DNA from: Gemmatimonadaceae bacterium
GTDB lineage: Bacteria > Latescibacterota > UBA2968 > UBA8231
Assembly (NCBI GenBank): GCA_026706075.1
Contig: JAPOZM010000113.1
Location: 62,001 to 126,000, forward strand
Direction of reading: 5' to 3'
Length of the DNA: 64,000 nucleotides
The notes beneath the pieces were generated by a model. It searched no databases, was not told the DNA's origin, and was given only the letters and a program-made list of their open reading frames with translations. Positions 58,254 through 64,000 of the stretch are shown here, in pieces. Position 1 is the first letter of the stretch; each line of letters starts with the position of its first letter. The position numbers were made by a program, and so were the translations under genes.

Positions 58254-59459
58254 ATGAGCGGCGTCTACCAGCGCTTCGGCGTGCGCACCATCATCAACGC
58301 CTCCGGCCCCGCCACCCGCCTGAGCGGCTCGATCATGGCGCCGGAGGTGGCCGAGGCGATGGCCGAGGCCGGCCGGTCGTGCGTCGACATCGCCGAGCTG
58401 CAGGCGGCGGCCAGCTCCGTCATCGCTCGCCACACCGGCGCCGAGGCCGGGTACGTCACCAGCGGCGCCGCCGCCGGCCTGCTGCTGGGCACGGCGGCCT
58501 GCGTCACCGGCCTCGACCCGACCCGCATGAACCGGCTGCCCGACACGACGGGCATGAAGAGCCGCGTGGTCATGGCCCGCAGCCACCGCAACTTCTACGA
58601 CCACGCCGTGCGCTCCGTGGGCATCGAGCTGGTGGAGATCGGCATCTCCGACCGCTTCAGCGGCGCCGGCGTGCGCGACGCCGAGCCGTGGGAGTACGCC
58701 GCCGCCATCGACGACGACACGGCGGCCGTGGTCTACGTCGCCTATGCCCACACCCAGCCCGAGCTGTCCGCCGTGGTCGAGGTCGCCCACGCCGCCTCGG
58801 TGCCCGTCATCGTCGACGCCGCAGGGCAACTGCCCCCGGCCTCCAACCTCAGTCGCTTCCTCGCCGAGGGCGCCGACCTCGTCGCCTTCTCGGGCGGCAA
58901 GGCGATCGCCGGCCCCCAGTCCTCCGGCATCCTCGCCGGCCGCCGCGAGCTGATCCAGGCCGCCGCCCTGCAGCACCTCGACCTCGACATCCTCTGGGAC
59001 CAGTGGAACCCGCCGGCGGGGCTGATCGACAAGAGCCGCCTGCCCGGCGCGCCCCACCACGGCATCGGGCGGCCCTGCAAGGTCGGCAAGGAGGAGATCG
59101 TCGGCCTGCTGACGGCCCTGGAGCGCTTCGTGGAGGAGGGCGACGACGCGAGGCGGGCCCGCTGGCTCGAGCACATGAGGCAGCTGGCCGAGGCCGCGGG
59201 GTCCCTGCCGGGCGCCGAGGTCGAGCTGCGCGACGACCCGAAGCGGGCGGCGATCCCCGCCGTCCACGTGCAGATCGACGAGGACGCCTGCGGCAAGACC
59301 GCCCTCGACGTGGTCCGCGCCCTGCAGGACGGCGACCCGAGCGTCCACGCCAACCCCAGCCACGTGCGCGAGGGGGTCGTCGCCTTCGGACCCATGTGCC
59401 TGAAGGACGGGGAGCCGGAGGTCGTGGGCCGGCGCCTGCGCGAGGTGCTGGGGGGCTAG
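58254..59459 (+). CDS. SelA-like PLP-dependent enzyme (probable sugar-acid/amino-acid lyase)
   Basis: The product is 401 residues. It is of the selenocysteine synthase (SelA) fold family: TSGAAAGLLLGTAACV near residues 65-80, VIVDAAGQLPP with the PLP Asp, and FSGGKAIAGPQSSG with the PLP lysine K216. There is no selD, selB or selenocysteine tRNA nearby, and many SelA-like proteins instead act in sugar-acid catabolism, for example as 2-amino-2-deoxygluconate-6-phosphate ammonia-lyase (DgaE). The start is 7 bp after the enolase-superfamily gene, which supports such a catabolic role. Confidence 0.8.
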   Translation: MSGVYQRFGVRTIINASGPATRLSGSIMAPEVAEAMAEAGRSCVDIAELQAAASSVIARHTGAEAGYVTSGAAAGLLLGTAACVTGLDPTRMNRLPDTTGMKSRVVMARSHRNFYDHAVRSVGIELVEIGISDRFSGAGVRDAEPWEYAAAIDDDTAAVVYVAYAHTQPELSAVVEVAHAASVPVIVDAAGQLPPASNLSRFLAEGADLVAFSGGKAIAGPQSSGILAGRRELIQAAALQHLDLDILWDQWNPPAGLIDKSRLPGAPHHGIGRPCKVGKEEIVGLLTALERFVEEGDDARRARWLEHMRQLAEAAGSLPGAEVELRDDPKRAAIPAVHVQIDEDACGKTALDVVRALQDGDPSVHANPSHVREGVVAFGPMCLKDGEPEVVGRRLREVLGG

Positions 59460-59512
59460 CCGGGGGCTGCCCTCCGGGGGAGCGCGCTCGACGCCGGGAG
59501 TCTCCTCCTCCG

Positions 59513-60841
59513 ATGTTCGTCGAAGGCTACACCGATCAGCTGAGCTACCGCGCCGGGGACACGGTGCGCTTCCACGTGTCGACCAGCGCACAGACGTACT
59601 CGCTGGAAGTGGCGCGGATCGGCGCTGCCCGTGAGGTGGTGTGGCACCGGGACTCGCTGCCGGGAGCGAGCCATCCGGTGCCGGAAGACGCCTCCTCCCA
59701 CGGCTGCCGCTGGCCGGTCTCCCACTCGCTGCAAGTGCCCGCCGCCTGGCGGAGCGGTTACTACGAGTTCGTCCTGCGCGCCGAGGACCACGGGGGCGAG
59801 TTCGTGCGCCGGGGGCGGCGCACCGCCGAGAGCCGGGGCTTCTTCATCATCCGTCCGTCAGGCGCCACGGACGCGCGCATCCTGCTGCAGCTGGCCACCA
59901 ACACCTACGCCGCCTACAACAACTGGGGCGGGTACAGCCTCTACGCCTACCACGGCCGCGGCGGCCTGCAGGGGCACCGCGTCTCCTTCGACCGGCCCAT
60001 GGCGGGCCTCTTCGACCGCTGGGAGCGGGACTTCGTCGAGTGGGCCGAGACCGCCGGGTACGCCCTCGACTACTGCGTCAACTCCGATCTCGAGCAGCAT
60101 CCCGAACTGCTGGACGGCTGCCGCCTCGTGCTCAGCGTGGGCCACGACGAGTACTGGTCCGGACCGATGCGCGACCACCTGGAGGCGTTCATCGCCGCCG
60201 GCGGCAACGCCGCCTTTTTCAGCGGCAACTCCGTCTGCTGGCAGGTCCGCGGCGAGGACGAGGGCCGGGCCCTGGTCTGCTGGAAGCAGTGGTTCAACAT
60301 GGACCCCGCCTGGGCCGCCGGCGACCACGCCAACCTCTCGACCTTGTGGAGCCACCACCTCGTGGGGAGGCCGGAGAGCACGCTGACCGGCGTCGGCTTC
60401 CTCTACGGGGGCTACCACCTGAGCCACGGGCAGTACATGGACGGCTCCGGGGCGTTCACGGTCCATCGACCGGAGCACTGGGTCCTCGAGGGCACGGGCC
60501 TGCAACGCGGCGACACCTTCGGGGGCGGGCATACCATCGTCGGCTACGAGTGCGATGGCTGCGAGTACGAGTTGAAGGACGGCCTGCCTGTGCCGAAGGA
60601 AACCCAGGGCACGCCGCCGGACTTCACCATCCTGTGCACCGCGCCGGCGCGGTGGCACCCCGACGACAGCGAGTGGTACGAGCGCTGGGAGAAGGGGCGG
60701 GAGGGCGCCGCGGTCATGGGCCTGTACACCCGCGGCGGCACGGTCTTCACCGCCGGGACGACCGACTGGTCCCACGGCCTCAAGGGGGATCCGGCCGTCG
60801 ACCGCATCACCCGCAACGTCCTGGACAGGCTGAGCCGGTAG
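59513..60841 (+). CDS. N,N-dimethylformamidase-large-subunit-like protein
   Basis: The product is 442 residues. An N-terminal beta-sandwich (YRAGDTVRFHVS) is followed by the DMFase-type C-terminal domain: TNTYAAYNNWGGYSLY, LVLSVGHDEYWSGPMRDHLEAF and GGNAAFFSGNSVCWQVR. DMFases hold a mononuclear iron site with two tyrosines and a glutamate; Tyr-rich segments in these positions remain, but only sequence comparison could fix the ligands. Homologues in other bacteria are frequent and not shown to act on dimethylformamide. It starts 53 bp after the SelA-like gene. A cytoplasmic amidase or carbohydrate-related role is possible. Confidence 0.7.
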   Translation: MFVEGYTDQLSYRAGDTVRFHVSTSAQTYSLEVARIGAAREVVWHRDSLPGASHPVPEDASSHGCRWPVSHSLQVPAAWRSGYYEFVLRAEDHGGEFVRRGRRTAESRGFFIIRPSGATDARILLQLATNTYAAYNNWGGYSLYAYHGRGGLQGHRVSFDRPMAGLFDRWERDFVEWAETAGYALDYCVNSDLEQHPELLDGCRLVLSVGHDEYWSGPMRDHLEAFIAAGGNAAFFSGNSVCWQVRGEDEGRALVCWKQWFNMDPAWAAGDHANLSTLWSHHLVGRPESTLTGVGFLYGGYHLSHGQYMDGSGAFTVHRPEHWVLEGTGLQRGDTFGGGHTIVGYECDGCEYELKDGLPVPKETQGTPPDFTILCTAPARWHPDDSEWYERWEKGREGAAVMGLYTRGGTVFTAGTTDWSHGLKGDPAVDRITRNVLDRLSR

Positions 60842-60854
60842 TCGCGGGGCGGTA

Positions 60855-61658
60855 CTACAGCAGGTCCCTGGAGCGGAACCGCCACCAGGCCAGCAGCAGG
60901 AGGATGACGCTCACGTTCAGGGCATACAGGGTGAGGATGGAGATCTCCTCCAGGCCGATCATCCGTCTCTGCCAGAACAGGGTGAACAGGTTGAAGCGGT
61001 CGTAGCTCGGCAGGATGTAGTAGAGCGGGTTGGGAGGCGAGAAGTAGGTGGCCGAGGCGAAGAAGGCCGCCACCCCGGCGATGGCGGGATGGACCAGCAG
61101 CGACAGCAGGAGGGCGGCGGAACCCATCATGAGGTTCTGGCAGAGCATGAGCCACGGGGCATAGGCGAGGGCCAGCTTCAGGTCCAGGCCATGGCCCCAG
61201 GAGTAGATCACGAAGGCGGCCCCGGAGAGCACCGACCAGGCGAGCATCACCGCCGCGGCGCCGCAGAAACGCCCCAGGAGGAATTGCGTTCGAGAGACCG
61301 GACGGGACAGGATCATGCGGATCGTGCCGCGGCGGATGTCGCCGGCCACCGCGGTGCTGCATATGAACACGGTCAGCAGGGAGCCGGCGAGGGCCGTGAA
61401 CCAGCAGAATCCTCCCAGGACCATGGTACCCGTCGACTCCATCCCCTGGCGCACCAGGGCCAACTGGGACTCGTCCAGCTCGCCCTCGTACGCCTCGGAA
61501 GCCCCATCCGAACCCTGGACCACCATGTTCGTCCCGTAGGTCGTGGCCACCGAGACGGCCGCACTCAGGCCCAGCGTGCCGAGGACGAGGACCACCAGCA
61601 GGCGCTGGTGGAGCAGGTTGCGAAGGCTGTCGCCGGCGACCAGGAGTGTCGGCCTCAT
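60855..61658 (-). CDS. ABC-2 type transporter permease
   Basis: The product is 267 residues from the ATG at 61658 that overlaps the upstream ATPase stop (ATGA). It has about six membrane segments, the first at 20-40, a periplasmic loop around 45-75, and the ILSRPVSRTQFLLGRFCGAAAV stretch characteristic of ABC-2 permeases. It partners the ATPase just upstream as an exporter. The cargo is unknown. The 3' end converges on the DMFase-like gene only 13 bp away. Confidence 0.85.
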   Translation of the reverse strand: MRPTLLVAGDSLRNLLHQRLLVVLVLGTLGLSAAVSVATTYGTNMVVQGSDGASEAYEGELDESQLALVRQGMESTGTMVLGGFCWFTALAGSLLTVFICSTAVAGDIRRGTIRMILSRPVSRTQFLLGRFCGAAAVMLAWSVLSGAAFVIYSWGHGLDLKLALAYAPWLMLCQNLMMGSAALLLSLLVHPAIAGVAAFFASATYFSPPNPLYYILPSYDRFNLFTLFWQRRMIGLEEISILTLYALNVSVILLLLAWWRFRSRDLL

Positions 61659-62569
61659 TCGTTCTCCTGCCCTTCTATGGCGCCGAAGAAGATCTCCTCC
61701 AGCGACTGGCTTCGCGTCTCCACCTGATCGGCCTCGACGCCGAACCGCTGGAGCACCTCCTCCACCTCCTCCAGGACCCTGCGGTCGGGGCACGAGATCG
61801 TCGACGCTTCACCCTCCACCGTCAGCCGCGCCCCGGCCGCGGCCAACGCCTCCATGGCGCCTCCCGGCAGCTCCCTCGCCCGGACGACGAACCCTGCCGA
61901 CTCGGCGGAGAGCTCCTCCAGGGTGCCGGCCCGCTTCAGCTCCCCCTGCTGCAGGATGGCCACGCGGTCGCACACCGACTCCACCTCGGAGAGGATGTGG
62001 GAGCAGATGAAGACGGTCGTCCCCCCGGCCTTGAGGTCGAGCACGATGTCCCGGAAGTCGCGCCGGGCCACGGGATCGAGGTTCGACGTGGGCTCGTCGA
62101 GGATCAGCAGCTCGGGGTCGTTGAGCAGGGCCTGCCCCAGGCCCAGGCGCTGCAGCATGCCCTGGGAGTACTCGGAGATCTTCCGCTCGGCGGCCTCCGC
62201 CAGTCCCACCCTCTCCAGCCGTTCCATCGCCTGCCGCGACACGTCCTCCGCCGCCAGGCCCAGCAGGCCGCCGTGGAACTCGAGCAGCCCCCGTCCGCTG
62301 TAGTAGCCCGGCAGGTCCACCGACTCGGGCAGGTATCCGAGCCCCTGTCTCGCCTCGGTGCACGAGACGGGCCTGTCGAAGAGGAAGGCGGCCCCCGTGC
62401 CGGGGCGGATGAAGTTCAGCAGCAACTGGATGGTGGTGGACTTGCCGGCGCCATTGGGACCGAGGAAGCCGAAGACCTCGCCGGCCTGCACTTCCAGGTT
62501 CAGCCCGCGCAGGGCGACGGTGCCGCCCTTGTAGGTCTTGCCGAGGTCTTCGGTGCGGATGACGGCCAT
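61655..62569 (-). CDS. ABC transporter ATP-binding protein
   Basis: The product is 304 residues. Walker A GPNGAGKST is at 37-45, the signature YSQGM at 134-138 (a variant of LSGGQ), and Walker B LLILDEP with D158/E159 is followed by TSNLDP. An additional C-terminal domain of ~85 residues, common in exporter ATPases, ends with SLEEIFFGAIEG. It energises the coupled ABC-2 permease. The start lies 13 bases after the TlpA-like gene on the same strand. Confidence 0.92.
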   Translation of the reverse strand: MAVIRTEDLGKTYKGGTVALRGLNLEVQAGEVFGFLGPNGAGKSTTIQLLLNFIRPGTGAAFLFDRPVSCTEARQGLGYLPESVDLPGYYSGRGLLEFHGGLLGLAAEDVSRQAMERLERVGLAEAAERKISEYSQGMLQRLGLGQALLNDPELLILDEPTSNLDPVARRDFRDIVLDLKAGGTTVFICSHILSEVESVCDRVAILQQGELKRAGTLEELSAESAGFVVRARELPGGAMEALAAAGARLTVEGEASTISCPDRRVLEEVEEVLQRFGVEADQVETRSQSLEEIFFGAIEGQENE

Positions 62570-62582
62570 GGGGTAGGAGGCT

Positions 62583-63143
62583 CTACTGGGCCAGCGGCTC
62601 CAGCAGCTGCCGCAAGTGGTCCTCCATTCCCGGACCGAACCCGACCTGGATCGACTCCACGAGACCCTCCCGGTTGACCACGATCTGGGCCGGGATGCCG
62701 CCGACGCCGAAGAGGCTGCCGATGGCGAAGTCCTGGTCCGCCACCACGGGGAAGGTGTAGCCGTTCTCGTCCAGGAAGCCCTGGATGACCTCGGGGTCTT
62801 CCCCCAGGTTGACGGCCAGGATCTCCACGCCGCGCCCGCTGAACCCCTCGTGGACCTCCTGCAGCCCCGGCATGGCCAGCAGGCAGGGGCCGCACCAGGT
62901 GGCCCAGAAGTCGAGGACCACCACCTTGCGGCCCCGGAACTCGGAGAGGACGACCGGCCTCCCCGCCAGGTCCGTGGCCGAGAAGTCGGGCGCCTCGCTG
63001 CCCTCGCGGAGGTTCCCGAGCTGGCCCGAGACGGGGGACCCGCCGCCGACTCCCTCGATCTTGACCTGGTGGTGGATCGCCGCGGTGCCGATGGCCAGGA
63101 GGACTCCGAGGAGGATCCACATCACGGACCTTCCGTTCCGCAT
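62583..63143 (-). CDS. TlpA-like membrane-anchored thioredoxin
   Basis: The product is 186 residues. A single N-terminal membrane segment (about 8-23, WILLGVLLAIGTAAI) anchors the thioredoxin-like domain on the periplasmic side. The redox site is W83-C84-G-P-C87 within LDFWATWCGPCL, and the cis-proline region is GGIPAQIVV. Such proteins reduce or form disulfides in exported proteins or support cytochrome maturation. It starts one base after the stop of the GcvT-family gene, and the ABC exporter follows, so the three functions share a transcript. Confidence 0.88.
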   Translation of the reverse strand: MRNGRSVMWILLGVLLAIGTAAIHHQVKIEGVGGGSPVSGQLGNLREGSEAPDFSATDLAGRPVVLSEFRGRKVVVLDFWATWCGPCLLAMPGLQEVHEGFSGRGVEILAVNLGEDPEVIQGFLDENGYTFPVVADQDFAIGSLFGVGGIPAQIVVNREGLVESIQVGFGPGMEDHLRQLLEPLAQ

Positions 63144-63144
63144 C

Positions 63145-63999
63145 TCACGATTTCATCTTCCGGCTTTCGGGGTCGTAGAGAGGCTCCCTGGCGACCGTCG
63201 CCGCCAGGCGCTCCCCGAAGTATAGGACCTCGACGCCAGTCCCGACCCCGGCGTACGCGACCGGCAGGTAGCCGTAGACGATGCCGCGGCCGATGGAGTG
63301 GCCGTAGTTGGCGCTGGTCACGTAGCCGAGGACCTCGCCGCCGTGGAGGATCGGCTCCTTGCCGACCACCACCGCCGACGGGTCGTCCAGGGTCATGCAG
63401 CACAGCCGGCGTTCCACCCCCTCGGCGCGGATCCGCCGCAGCGCCTCCCGGCCGGTGAAGTCGCCCTTCTCCATGCTCACCGCGAAGCCGAGGCCCGCCT
63501 CGAAGGGGTTGTGCTCGGTGTGGATGTCCTGGCCCCAGAGCCGGTAGCCCTTCTCCAGCCGCAGCGAGTCGAAGGCGCCGCCGCCCGCAGCGGTCACCCC
63601 GAGGGGATGCCCCGCCTCCCAGAGAAGGTCCCACAGACGCAGGCCCTGCTCGGAAGGGGCGTAGATCTCCCAGCCGAGCTCGCCCACGTAGGAGATCCGC
63701 AGGGCGAGGGCGGGCACCTCGGCGATGGTCAGCCGCCGGGCGGTCAGGTACGGGAACGCCTCCTCGCCCAGGTCCTCCTCGCACAGGCCGCTCAGCAGGT
63801 CGCGCGCCCGCGGCCCCCACAGGCCGATGCAGCAATACGTCGCCGAGACGTCCTCCACGCTGGCGGAGCCGTCATTCGGAATGTGCGCCTCGATCCAGCC
63901 GAGGTCGTGGAGACCCATGGCCCCGCCTGTGATCACCAGGAAGCGCTCCTGCTCCAGGCGCGTCACGGTCAGGTCGCACTTGATGCCGCCCCGGGGCGT
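63145..63999 (-). CDS. GcvT/dimethylglycine-dehydrogenase-type folate-binding protein, partial (5' end beyond the window)
   Basis: About 285 residues are visible and the frame continues off the right edge; the first codons seen, TPRGGIKCDLTVTRL, match the conserved GGI-x-CDLTVTRL stretch of aminomethyltransferase-fold domains. Further on come LWGPRARDLL, ISYVGELGWEIY and LRLEKGYRLWGQDI, and the C-terminal beta domain GYVTSANYGHSIGRGI. The family binds tetrahydrofolate and transfers one-carbon units; members include GcvT and the C-terminal domains of sarcosine and dimethylglycine dehydrogenases. With glyA in the same region, one-carbon release from a methylated amine is plausible. Its full length is unknown. 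Confidence 0.85.
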   Translation of the reverse strand, partial: TPRGGIKCDLTVTRLEQERFLVITGGAMGLHDLGWIEAHIPNDGSASVEDVSATYCCIGLWGPRARDLLSGLCEEDLGEEAFPYLTARRLTIAEVPALALRISYVGELGWEIYAPSEQGLRLWDLLWEAGHPLGVTAAGGGAFDSLRLEKGYRLWGQDIHTEHNPFEAGLGFAVSMEKGDFTGREALRRIRAEGVERRLCCMTLDDPSAVVVGKEPILHGGEVLGYVTSANYGHSIGRGIVYGYLPVAYAGVGTGVEVLYFGERLAATVAREPLYDPESRKMKS

Positions 64000-64000
64000 G

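Noticed and set aside
58254..59459. True selenocysteine synthase (selA)
   Set aside because: No selB, selD or selenocysteine tRNA is nearby, and the neighbours are catabolic; SelA-like lyases are common in such settings.
1..64000. tRNA, rRNA, CRISPR, integrase or transposase genes
   Set aside because: No matching motifs were found by eye on either strand; small non-coding RNAs cannot be excluded without a covariance search.

Overview
The window is about 64 kb of very GC-rich bacterial DNA carrying 44 protein genes, densely packed with many 1-8 bp start/stop overlaps. I saw no rRNA, tRNA, CRISPR array, transposase or phage gene. The gene content (Gfo/Idh/MocA oxidoreductases, uncharacterised glycosidase-like proteins, DUF6785-like membrane proteins, secreted proteins with FlgD-like C-termini, TPR glycosyltransferases) resembles uncultivated FCB-type or planctomycete-like lineages such as Latescibacterota or Poribacteria. 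That placement is inference; there is no marker gene here. Outer-membrane barrels, a lipoprotein SurA-like chaperone and CHU_C/FlgD-type C-terminal domains point to a diderm cell.

Region 1 (1-13.7 kb, + strand) reads as one long operon: three TIM-barrel glycosidase-like proteins, two tandem ~650-residue (alpha/alpha)-barrel-like proteins, two Gfo/Idh/MocA enzymes, a beta-lactamase-fold hydrolase, an ornithine-cyclodeaminase/mu-crystallin-type reductase, an alpha/beta-hydrolase and a NIF3-like protein. It is followed by an orphan MazE-like antitoxin with no toxin. Region 2 (14.1-23.3 kb) holds another TIM-barrel protein, a Gfo/Idh/MocA enzyme, two DUF6785-like polytopic membrane proteins, a xylose-isomerase-like protein and a membrane glycosyltransferase with a TPR tail. 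I read regions 1-2 as catabolism of an unusual glycoside or sugar acid.

Region 3 (23.3-40.9 kb, all - strand) is the most distinctive part. It encodes a dedicated SurA-like lipoprotein, two large paralogous outer-membrane proteins with Asp/Asn-rich calcium-loop-like segments, a TPR/GT39-like membrane protein that has lost its catalytic loop, three secreted proteins that share discoidin-like modules and an FlgD/CHU_C-type C-terminal domain ending in AY, and, behind its own leader and a strong terminator, a CBM9-like secreted protein. It looks like a duplicated export or surface-display cassette and is the best candidate here for an undescribed system.

Region 4 (41-51.7 kb) returns to scattered catabolic genes: amidohydrolase, a third (alpha/alpha)-barrel paralogue, a 12-repeat NHL protein, a spermidine-synthase-like fusion, a BNR sialidase-like protein and a cupin. 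Region 5 (51.7-54.2 kb) is a lower-GC accessory island: a sulfotransferase bounded by a 78-bp imperfect direct repeat, and an orphan hypothetical gene with a possibly broken 5' end. Region 6 (54.2-64 kb) has an FGGY sugar kinase divergent from an operon of serine hydroxymethyltransferase, an enolase-superfamily enzyme, a SelA-like PLP enzyme and a dimethylformamidase-like protein. An opposing operon encodes a GcvT-family protein, a TlpA-like thioredoxin and an ABC-2 exporter.
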